NCBI RefSeq assembly: GCF_001039355.2
Contig: NW_019775869.1
Location: 1 to 64,000, forward strand
Source of the DNA: Lingula anatina
Lineage: Eukaryota > Brachiopoda > Lingulata > Lingulida > Lingulidae
Direction of reading: 5' to 3'
DNA length: 64,000 bases
Positions 50,201-63,000 of this stretch are shown piece by piece. The position numbers and the translations under genes are program-made. The stretch's first letter is position 1. Every line of letters begins with the position of its first letter. Under the pieces are notes generated by a model. The model made no database searches. It was not told the origin of the DNA and saw nothing but the letters and a program-made list of their open reading frames with translations.

Positions 50201-53200
50201 ATCAGATTTTACTCAAGTCTACCTCAGCCCATAGAGAACATGCTCTGTGATAACACTGATGCCATGACAACAGTTGCCATGACATTTTTGTCATGGTAAC
50301 ATCATCATCTTCAATAAAACAGCACCATATTTACAAATGGACATGTTTATATACACCACAAAATAACGTACAAAATAGAATACACAAGCAAAAAATTTGG
50401 ATGATAAAGAGTTTAAGTCATATAATGATGAAAAGACTAAACACATACATTACTATACACTTTGAAACTTCAGATCTAAGAAGAAATGGAGCATATTTTG
50501 ATAACATGAAACATTACCAGTGCAGTACCTTTGAATGTATCTTTATAGGCAACAAAAAAAGATAAAAAACGAAATGTCATGAATAAAATTGGAAACAAAG
50601 GTCATTCAACACATTATTAATAAGATATAGATAGGTTGAAGCAAACGGGGTTGGGGTTGACATTAAATCTTTGATTTGGTAATTTCTCAACACCTAGTTA
50701 TGTTATTACTTCCATCAGCATAAGAATCTTTAATTCAGACAGCTTAAATTCACAACATAAAAAAAGCAGAAGCTAGTGTATAGTATTATTAGAATTTCAC
50801 ATTATTTCCTTCGCCGTGGAGTTTTTCTTCTCTGGATCTCGTGCACAGACTCATGCTCACAGAGAACATTTTTTTGCAAGCTTTACCACGCAAGTTCAGA
50901 TATATAGCACGAAAAAGATAAAGATCTACTCACTAAACAATGAGATACACAATCACTGAGAGCAAACCGTTTCAAAACTTACTTTGACATGTCTTTTCAA
51001 TATTGACAGCCATGCATACAACATCATTTGACAGAAGTGATAGACATTCTTAACAGGAACAAGTAGTTGCCACTAAAGAAGAGTTCATATAAGATAATGA
51101 CCACCCATACCATCACGATAAACCAATTAAGTCATCACCATCATTGTGTTTAACAGAGACACAGATTCTAAATAGGACAAGTAATGGAAAAAGCTTGGTG
51201 TTTACCCCTGGCAATCCTGAGCACTCTCATCACACGGATGATGGTAGGGTTGATTGGGATCAGTCCAGACTCCATCTCCTCTAACGCAATGCCCACTATT
51301 GACAGGATGACTATGAACATGTCCAGTTGGTTCCAGCTATTCAAGAAATCAGATGTGTAAAATGTGTGATGAAATGAGATAATGGAAAAGAAAGGAACAG
51401 AGACCATACAGTCATCATATACACAGCAAAAGATTATGTCATTAGACATATTATGAAAATGTCACATACTATATTATTTCCATCTAAATACTTTTCAAAC
51501 ACTTATCACTTTTTCAAAGGAAATGTGAAATACTGGACAGCAAGAAAAAGAAAAACAGAGCTGAAGACATTCCAGTAGTAATTTTCAACTTCAAACATGC
51601 AGATGAACCTTAAAAATCTCTGCCTTTTAAATAAAGATTCTTCCATTTACCACAAAATATTTGGATTAATTTTGACCATAACAGGATGGTGTGTGTGTGT
51701 GTGTGTGTGTAGAAATAAAATGTGTCAAAATCATTCAATCAAGTTCAATTATGCTTTCTTTAAGGTGCATTTTGACAATTCAGAATCTACTAGCAAATTT
51801 CAAATAAAACAAAGATATTGCTTGGCAGCGGTAAACCATACAGAATACCTGTAAACAACAATAAATATGTTATAAATTTTCCAATAATTATGCCATTATG
51901 CTGTATGTGGAAAGTAAAAATACAGCAGACAAAATGTCTGGCAGTTATAGGGCAAACCAGCAGAGCAAAACAATACAGAATACATACAGATAAATATAAC
52001 ATCTGTATATAATTACTTAAGACAAAAAAATAATATATATTAAAAATATTATTAAAAATATCAAGCAAAAAAAGTGCATTTTACCTGTCCCTTATGTATC
52101 TAACAAACCCTGTGGCAGCAATCTTCAGTGAGGCTTCAATCACAAATACACTGGTGAAGAAGTAATTGAATATCTTCAATGCAAATGCCAATTCCTGAAA
52201 AATCACACAGAGCAGGAAACAAGTTAAACCACTCATCAAAGGTCAGGTTTAGATTTCAGTTTGTTGGGTGATCATATATTTTAATGGTTTCTAACCTATC
52301 CCTTTTTTGCTTAAAGTGAACCAGGATTACAGGTGTCAAAAGTACTGGTTAAATTCTTTAAAGCATTCCCATTGAAATCTAACACAAAATATAAGTTATG
52401 TCTTACTGCTGGCATCAGGTAAAATTCCATGGCCATTGTGACCACATTTAGACCAATTACAGCAGCAATAGCCAGATCAAAGTACTTGCTGTTGACAACA
52501 GTATGAACCAAAAGACGGGGCTTAGAATAATCCAACCAATAGGACACTTCTGCAACCTCTGGAATAAACAAAAGATGAAATAATTCAGAGACTTCATACC
52601 ATCTCATTATAAATAACATATGACATAATATAATAATCCACTATTAATCATAGAAACAAAATAAATACAAAATATTAGTATTTACACAACATTTCACTTA
52701 CATGTAGTATGTCTTACCAAAAATGCCAATCTTCTTTAACAATCCTTATTTCAATTACTGTCAGGTATGTACTATTAAGTAATTTTCAATCACAAAACCA
52801 TGCTACCACTTTACAGACGTATATGTCCCTCAACTTGAAGCATAATACTTATGGAACATGCAAACACTTCACCAAAATAACTAACCTAATGAAAACACAG
52901 ACCCCTTCAAGATCAATTAAGTACTAAATTCCTGTGAGGATTTTATGGCAAGAAATGTGAAAATCAAAGTGCGCATGACCCTCTCTTCTAATCCCCCCCC
53001 TCCCATAAAACAACATTTTCATGACAACTGTATAAAATCATTGGTAAAACTGCCTTTTCGATGCAATATTTCATCACAAAAACAACTTTACCTGGATCAT
53101 GCAATAACAAAATACCTGACCATCACACATATGCCCATCCAAAATAACTAACATGACTACAAACAACTTGATACATATTTTGAAAAATTCTGAAGATATT

Positions 53201-54023
53201 TGATGTAACAATCTTTGCCATCAGTGTTTGCAGGGGGGGGGGGATATTGGGGAGGGGAAGAGAGAAAGAGACTAAGAGAAGAGGTATAATCTGATATCAA
53301 GAACCCAATGTATATTATTGCCTGATGTGCTATCATCCGTTTTTTAACTAACTTGAAAACGGAAATGGGAAGGTAGGAATTTATCAACATCATAATATCT
53401 AATCAACCAATCAGTCAATCAATTGCTAAAAAAAAAGTTCTGTATAACAGACAACATATGGACACAAATACAGCTTCTAGCTAAATCAAAACCTAAATTG
53501 TTTCTAACAATTATTTCAAAAACAAATGTAACAATCTCAATTCCCTACACAGCCCAGCTGGAATTCTAAATGAGCATGCAAGAAACAATCAAAGCATTAT
53601 TGAAGCTAAGTTATCAAATATGCAATAACCGTTCAACAAAACAACAATAAACAGCCCAAGTATTTGTTTTCTGGAAGTAGCGTGCATAAATTGTTTACCA
53701 AGTTTTTGCAGAAGTGGCTGCAGAAAGGCATTTGGCATTATAACTGTGTGAAAAATAAAAAAGTATACATATACAAGTTTATAAAGTGCATCAAATAAAA
53801 TTGGTATTATAAAACAGTGTGTATAAAACATGTAAAACAATGTTAATGATTAGTAATAATTTCGCTTAAGAGAAGTAATAAAAAGAGATGTATTTGATTA
53901 AAAAATTTGGAACTTTCATTTCAGAAAAAAGTTTTTTCTTTCAATTTCCTTAGGGTTATATACACCCAAGTTAAGTTTAAGTTCCTTATACAAATTCTAT
54001 CATAAAAGTTTTTGAGACATCTA

Positions 54024-54079
<56 letters not shown>

Positions 54080-57000
54080 CTTGCATATCAAATTAAAAAA
54101 TATATCAATTACACACTATAATTTGCAAGATTGTTCAATCATGTTTTCAAAAACTATTTGGCCAGAAATGCCTAAAGGTCAACAATATATTTTTCAATTG
54201 CTAATGATATGAAAATAGAGTAAGGCATGTGCAATTTATACAAAGTCACACAAGATATTATTCAAATCTATGGCATGGAAATTAAATATTTCAAAAGGTG
54301 AAAAATGAAGCTGGTGTATAAAGAAAAACAAAATTTAATGATTATTTTAAGCTGATAGTAAAATAGCAGTGAAAAATATAATTCTAAATATCATAAACTA
54401 ACCAGCTGCATCATTTGTTGCTTCTGTCTTCCTCTTCTTTTCTAGCTTTCGAGCACGCTTTGCTTCACGCCGTGCACGTTCCTCTTCTTCAAGGTCAGCT
54501 CGACATTTGTGAAAATTTTCCACCACCACTCCGACAAACATGTTAAGCACAAAGAAGGCCACCAGGAGGAGGAAAGAAATGAAGTACACTATCCTCCACT
54601 CACTGTAGTTTTCAATGGGCTGAAATCAAGGCACACGTACACTATAAATCAGAACCTTTTTTTCTTAATCAAATAAATGTCTAAATATGAATTAATTTTT
54701 TTGTGATTCATAAAGGCCAAGTGCTACTGTAACAGAAGAAATGTATTTTTTTTTTTGCTGAAAAAATAATCACCTGTTGGTCAACTCCTACAGCATCCAG
54801 TCCCGTGTACATTATACTGACCCAGCCATCTTTGGACGATAATACAAACAGCGCCATCAGTGCCTGGTAATATTAAATAAAAGACCATAAATAATCTTAA
54901 TTTATCAATTCAAACACTTTTTTCATTCTTGGTCATCACATCTCAAAGATTCTATCATATTGATAGTCTAGCTGTTGGCCTACTAAATGACTAGAGCAAT
55001 AACTATTTCATCTTATAGCCTTCATATAGAATATCAGTAGATATGCAGTATTAAAATGAAGTCTCCAAACTTCTTAAATGTAGACATAATCTAACTGATA
55101 TGCATAATGCCAATATTTGTGACATTACTGCATTGCACAATATGGCATTACCTGACCAAGGTTGTCAAAGTTATATCTGTGGTTCATCCATTTGTACTCT
55201 CTGCCCTTTGCTTCACACATTGTACGATTCTTTACATCAGACACATCTGGACCACGGCAATGGTAGAATGTCCCTTTAAACAACTGAAAGGCATGAAAAA
55301 TGCACAGAAATACTATTATTACTAATGTATAAATCTAGTTTGATAATGAATATTGTGCAAACCATTTTGTAAATACATTAGTTATGTAAACTGAAAACTA
55401 AAAATCATTGTCAACACAGTAAATTAGACTCATCACACATCTTGTTACCAGAAGGATTGGAACTATTTCATAATAATGGTATGTTTTGTAACAGAGGATA
55501 CATAAAAATAGAAATGTGTGCAATTGAACAGAATAATTGGGTGTTACAATGCACAGGCATTTCCTCCTAATCTATATAATTTTCCTTCAAAAACAAAAAC
55601 AAAAAAAGAACTAAAAGCTATAGCGATCAATTTACAACATGAATATCAGTACCACTCACCTGCACTCCAAGGATACCAAAAATGATGAAGAAAGTGCAGC
55701 AGATGAGCACGATGTTTCCAATGGGACGTAGGGATGACAGGAGAGTCTCTACTACAAGCTTTAGCCCTGGAGCGCGGCTTATCACTCTGAAATAAGTGTA
55801 CAAGTTGCATTTTAAGATAAATTCTTTGCTATTATAGATAAATAAAGAAAGTGATATTGAGTTTTTTAGATGTTATTCAATACTATGTGAGTTCATGGAT
55901 ATCATAAAAAAACAAAATCACTTGGTCTTTTCAAACCACCAAACTAAAATGGCAATATAAGAGGGAATACTTGGAAACATCACAAAAATGAGAAAAATTG
56001 CACTTGTTGGCATTAAACAAATGTAAATGGTTTATCTGCCAAAGTAAAGATTTCACAAATTTAGTTTCTCTGATGTGGTCTCAATCATTACTAAAACCAA
56101 GAAAATAAACAGATCAGTCTATTTTTGGCAGCACAAAATATTAGGAATTACAACCAAATGATCCAATTTTGTGATAAAAAAACCTAGGTGAAAACCTTTC
56201 TCATGACCAATACTTATTGGATTTTTAAAAGACAAATTAGATGTTGATCCAATCTACCTAAATGAACATGTTGTGCAATAGATAGCAGAAAGCAGTGGCT
56301 AACTTTAGCTTCTGCCAGACGTCATACATCCATTGTGGTCTATTAAGGCTCTAATCTACCACAGGTACCTAGGTTCTCAAGCTCAACAATGACACCAGGT
56401 TGCTTTATAGCTTTGTAATAAATGGTATGTTAACTGGCGTAGGTGAGTTGTGAGCACACATTATTGAGTTTATTCATCAGCAAGAGACCAGATTTAGAAC
56501 CATTAATAACCTCAGGAAGTTGGTGCAATCATTTAAATCTTAAGAAGTGATTATAATAAATGTTGTCAAGAAATGTACATATGAAGTGTACAAATCTACT
56601 TCAAACTTCAGATCTGTGGTCAAACTGACTGGTTTCAAAATTTACCCAGTTAAATGAATTTTGCAGAAAAATCTTTAGAAGAACATGTTCCCATTCAAGC
56701 ATAGCTTCAATTACTGAAAACTGCTCATTTGTGAGTCCTAGCATACTTGAGATAAAAAAAATAAGAATGTCCTCTCTCTTATATTAATTATTATTATTAT
56801 TATTATTACTGAAAACCAATTTCAAATGTATCAGTTACAAAAGACATGAGGACATCAAATATAAATTTTGTCTGTGAAAGGGGAAGAAATTAAAACATTT
56901 GCTGGACAGGAAAACATGTTTATGCTTGTAGTTATACTGGCCATCCATGCCAAAGTACCCAATGACCGCATTAAAGAATTTCGTTTCCATGAATTCTCAT

Positions 57001-60000
57001 TCACACCCTCAAAGTAATATTTCTCCCTTTTGCCTCTCCATTGAAACATAAAGTACAGCATAGTGGAGGCACAGAAGACATTCAAGAGTATAATGTGGCA
57101 ATAAATATCACTCAAATATAAACAGTGGTTTATGTTTACCCCATTAGTCTACAATTGCTTTAACATCATGCCAAATGAAGTAGTTAAGCTGATTTACAAA
57201 GTGTCCTTGATAAAAATTAACTCACCTTGAAATTTGCCTTTCATGAAAGTAACCTTCAAATAAAGCAAAAATCACAATCTTCCCACTCAAAATTTTCTAA
57301 CATTTGGAAGATATAATTTACTACAACAACAACAACAACAACACACTATGTATTCTGTTTCCTGTTCATCTTTACCATTTATCACTCACCTAAGTGGTCT
57401 AAGAGTTCTCAACAACCTGAAGACCCTGAGAATGCCAAATATACGGGGACTGGAGGTGGCCGTGTTAGCTATGATGATATCCAACAAGGAGATGAAGACT
57501 AAGAATCCATCCATGACATTCCATCCACTCTTCAAGTAGCAATGGGTACCAAACATAAAACCTTTGGCTAAAACCTGGGAAAATAGATGCACTCTCAAAC
57601 TATTGCATTTGATGAACAGTTAAATAACACATGAAAGCATAAGCATGGGTAAAAGTTGTAAAAATTGAAAATCTTGAAAACACAGTTCGCAATTTTTCAT
57701 TACATTTAGACAATATTAAAAAAAAACAATCAAAACGAAGACTGAAAATCATAAAATCAGGCATAATCCTGAAAACTTTCACCCATGAGCAATAAGGTAT
57801 AACTTAAGGACATTTAAACAGAGTTCAGTATAAATTCGAAATATTTAATTTAATTTAGTAATAAAACTTTTATAAAAGTTTCGCCAAAAGGAATCTTTTA
57901 GTTTTCTTGAAAGGCAGTGCTTTTTTCTTTGTTACAGAATTTAAAATTGCAATGCCTTTTTTCTTTTGTCTTGTGCCAGTTCATCTTGAAATCTTACCTT
58001 GACTGTCATTTCAAATGCAAAAACTGCAGTAAAAACATAGTTACTACAGGTGAGGAACTGTCTTTCCTACAAATAGAATTAAAAGAACATGAAATGAACA
58101 TGGCACAATTCAAGAATACATAAATAATTTACAATGTAAATAATGCCAGTTGTCTATCATGTCCATCCAAAAATTCCTAGCTTTTAGGGCAGGTTACTAT
58201 AAAAATATTTGCTTTCAATTATTTTAGGGCAGAAATTGTGTGTTCAATAAGAGGTCAATCACTAATGATTATCTACATGTGAATTTATCTGGGAACCAAA
58301 GATACAAAATACAAATGACATGAACATAAATAGAAAAAAATCTTATTTCATTTTGGTTTGTGGAGGAAAAACATTTGATACCGAAATAAACAATGACATT
58401 CAATAAAATTTCATTTACATACTGCTGCTTAATTTCCAATGATAGCTGAACAAACAAGACGGGTTGCCATACATATTGTTTTCTTTTTCAGCCAAAGGTG
58501 ACGCATGAGTTATGCAATCTATCAGCAAGACATTGACAGCATATAATAAAGTGGAGACAAATTTGTAGCTCCTACTAGTCACCATGGTAACATGAACACA
58601 GTTGACATCAGAGTGTGAAGTAAATATATCGTCACTCACCACGCTGTCTGGGGGAATACTTGGTCTCTCCATTGCAAGGGTGATACAGTTCAATGCAATG
58701 AAAAACAGAACAGTATAATCAAACCAGTTCTTGGCCACCAAGTGGTGAAGCAATATCCTGAATCTGAAAAAAAAAATGAGAATGTATTTACCATGAGGGA
58801 TTTTTCCCTTTTTCACATTTACCAGATAACTCTTGCATTTAGCTGTGTGACATTAACAACGCATATGCCATGGCTCTTCATCAATGATATATTTTGTTTA
58901 ACTATTAAACATTATTACCCATTATACTTACTTATTGTGGGGAGACAAGAGAAAGAGGGACCACTCCCAGCGTTCCTTGAAGCAGCCTTTTGGTTCTGGG
59001 CACCAAGAACAGGACCAATCCTGGAGAGAGGAACATCATGGATGAAACAGCAAATGAATGAATAAACAGAAAGAGAAAAGGAAAGGAAAGAGAGGGTGGG
59101 GGTTGTGGGATGGGATAAAAAGTACAAAGATAAAAAAGGGGACTTATCACCTCATCAACCTGATACTGCTTCAACAGGTAGAGAAGTGAAAATGGTAAGA
59201 AAGAAAGAATGTAGCAAGGAAGGATGGAAGGGAACTTACTGTTTCATCCATAGCATCTGGATCTGCTTCATCAAGGCAATCTTCTTCTTCTTTAGGCTCC
59301 GCCTGGCTATCTTGTGTCCTATTTAAGTTATTCTGTTTGTAATCCTCAATAGGTGTAACACTCCCTATGGACACTTGAGGACTAAGAGTCTTGTGACTGT
59401 GAGCAGAATTTTCTTGTCTATGATGGAAGGAATTACATCTGGTTGCATTGCTCTTGTTACTGTTGAGAGAATTTTGCCTGCTGTGATTTTCTGTAAATGA
59501 ATTTTTTGGTTCCAGTCTTCTATTTCCTTTGATGGAGTTTTGTGGACTAATGGAGTGGTTGCTTTTAACTGAATTTCTCGGAGTTAAAGGCCTCTGATTG
59601 TTGAGAGGTGCATGTCCATTGCAATCACTAAAAGAAAAAAAATACAGATGATTTATAATTTCAGATTATCAATAAAGCTGATGACTGTTCTGAAACAAAG
59701 GTCTGATATCAGAAAGTATCACATTTTATCCATGAATGACATCCTTGGAATAATTATTTGTTATAGTACCATCTTTAAAAGAAAAAAATAAGCTTGTACA
59801 ATAATCTTCCTGAAGCATGCAACTTTTTTATTAGGATTTTTGGATTACAAAGCTTTTGCTTTTTACTCAGTTTTGATAAACAAGATGTTAAAAATTGAAA
59901 AAAAAATGCAAAAATAAATACAGTTTACAGAAATAAAATACTCAGGCAGTTATATTATTAATTTGCTAAAAGATAACAGGAATGCACAAAGGTGATAACA

Positions 60001-63000
60001 ACAACAATGTACATAATTTCTACTATATGTTTACAATCATGTACAATGCTACATCACACTGTGCAACATTACATATGTGCATTTCACACAGGTATTAATA
60101 GGTAGAAAAGATTAAAAGTTCATTAACTAAATACACTACCTTTACTGTAACAGTACACACCATAACTTTTTCTAAAAACATTGTCCATATGGCTCTTTTA
60201 TGGCTTAATTCCACACCGATAAACTTTTAAAAACTATCATTACAGTGTATATAAAATATTATAAGTAATAGTGCCTTCATACAAGAAAATGAAAAAAAAC
60301 TGGAAAACAATCAGAATTAGTACATGGCAACTGCTGAACATTATTTATCAAATAACACGTGGTTGAAGCACTTCACACTGCATCCAAGCAAGACAGATGT
60401 AAACAGAAAGAATTAGTAAGAAATCTATCAACCACTAACACATGACAACTACACAGGTGAAACTAGGGATAAGTATACCTATAGGCTGACACACTAGAGG
60501 GGCAGCGATAAGAACAATACACTTGGGCATAATGGTTGGAAGAAGGCTTTGCAACATCCAATAAATGGAGGTAAGTTGGTCGAGGTACAGGTCGCGAAGC
60601 AGGTAAACTGAGAAAAGAAATGGTGATGTCAATTGTAATATTACACTGAATATTACTAGAATAATGCACAATAAGAAGCAGCACATCTGATATGTCAACA
60701 GATATACATTTTTTATCTTTCACAAAGGGCATATATATATAATACAAATTTCAAAATCAGAACTGGAGGCTTTAAGGATCTTTCACAGAAAACAATGACT
60801 AGGCATTTCATGCACCTTTAAGGCCTTAAAATTCCTGAAGAGTGGGAGAACTGCTTTATTTTTTCAATATATATGCTTTGATCTGTTGCCAAATATTTAA
60901 ATGGATAGGTTATTAACAAAAGGTATACGTAACAAGCTAGAGCTCAAACACATTCCAGGTGGACATAAAAACACATAGGGGATGAAACATTTTAGATTTA
61001 ATTGGATATGTGAGATTATATGCAATATACAGCTTTCATGTATTTGTGAACTTAATAAAAATCAAACTGGTCCCCTTTCATAACAACAAATTGATTCACA
61101 CCTTTAGAAACATTATTAAACAGTTTCCCTTGAAAAAGAAACAACTAGTGTTTTTTTTTTTTCAATAATGGACATAACATATTCTAGTGCAATATTAAGG
61201 TGTCACCCCAATCAGTAATATCTACAACACAATTACAGATAATCTGCCAAAGCATGCTTTTTATACTTCCATTAACTCCCATGCTTATATAACACCCCCA
61301 TCATAAAGATCTCTCACTTTATTAAAAACAAATGCACCAATACACAAACTAGAATACATGACATTTGCTGCACCCAGTTAATGTTGATTGTGTCTTGATT
61401 ATGAAATAAGCATTTTGTTTCTCATTGTTTAATCCAGCACATTCTAGACCATATTCATACTGCTAAAACAATAAACAAATGTACTAAAATTGTGCTTCTC
61501 ATATTCCTGTGCCCAATTCCTGAACTCAGATATGTATTATCTATCCAGCTCTCTCAGTTCAATTATTCATTCACCTATGTTTTAATGAGGTCAATATGCA
61601 CAGAAGATGGATTCATCTTTTTTAATGAGTACACTTGCCAAGCAGTTTTATGCAAGCAGTTTATGCCATGCCCTACCAAGCTATGTAGTAGTATTGTTTT
61701 ATACTGTACCTGAAGTAATATGTGACACAATGCCTGGTGGTTGATAGGGAAAGACAATAACATCAATACACATACAGAGATATTAATCAGCATTAAATAT
61801 TTACTTTGTTATTAATAATATATGTTTTCCACCCTCAAATAAATATTGTTTCAATTCAGTGATAATCATTAAACCACACATAAGGGGGACATTCAAAGCC
61901 AGTTTCATTCCAAGACGTAACAATCTCAGTTTTCTTATCAACAAAGCCGTTTATTTAGAGAGTTAGGCATTTCTTTAAAATAGCAGATCCAACAGGAATT
62001 TTAGCAGACTTTCAAATATTAGAAAGAACACTTAGTACAAAGCATATTGTGCAAGATCACAATTCATGCAAGGCTCATTAACCTGACAGTAGCATTGTAC
62101 AATATACAATTGTATGGTCTGTAAAGTAGTCTGCTTTCAACCAAACTCACCTCTGACTGGGGCTGGGGCTAGGGGGAGCCACTGGACCAGCAGGCTTCAG
62201 AGAATTTTTGCTGAAAATGTCCTCAGCATCGCTCTGGTCACTGCTGTCTGACTGGCCCACAAGGTTTGCCTCATCTTCCTTTGGTTCATTTCTGAACTTC
62301 CAGCTTCTCTGGCTGGACTTGCTGCTGGTGCGTCGAACGAGTTTGGGTGTTGTTGAAGTGCAGAGACGCGGTGAACTGCGTGAACTAAGGCTTCCATTCT
62401 GGAATTTAAGTACCTGATTTTTTATCAACAATTAAAAATGTAACAAAATTTGGAAAATCAAATACTGATTTTTTTTATTTGGGAGGCACTGAATATTTTC
62501 ATTTGCATCAATAAAAGAAGATAACCAAACAGATGCAAAAAAAAAAAAGTGTCTGCAGGCTTAAATAATCACTCTTTTCATTATAACTCTTTTCAAATAT
62601 CATTTTATTTGGTGAAAAGTGATTCAACATGAAAGGTAGAAAAGTAACAGCGAACATAGTTCAAATCAAAATAAAAGCTTTTTAAATATCTATCCAGTCA
62701 TTAATCCCTTGGAAAGACCATATATTCCCATTTTAGATATTATTCATCGATTTCAGTTTTGTAACTTTGGCAGAACACAGCTAGCTCTCCTGTACACGTC
62801 CTACAATTAGATCAAACTCTAAGAAGATCTCTTTGATGACGCAGTAACAAAACAATGAGTTTGAATAATTTATCAATCAATCCAAATGAACAAAGAGCTC
62901 ATGAAGTGCCACCTACGTACTGATCTGAATCTATACTGGCATCATGCCAAAACATTTCCACCATTAAAACAATTGTGACCTACATTATTACTTCAATTTA

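Noticed and set aside
53699-53717. 19-nt microexon-like segment in the III-IV linker intron (CTGCAG acceptor, GTAAAC donor)
   Set aside because: Length is not a multiple of three and would break the frame between 54403 and 52558.
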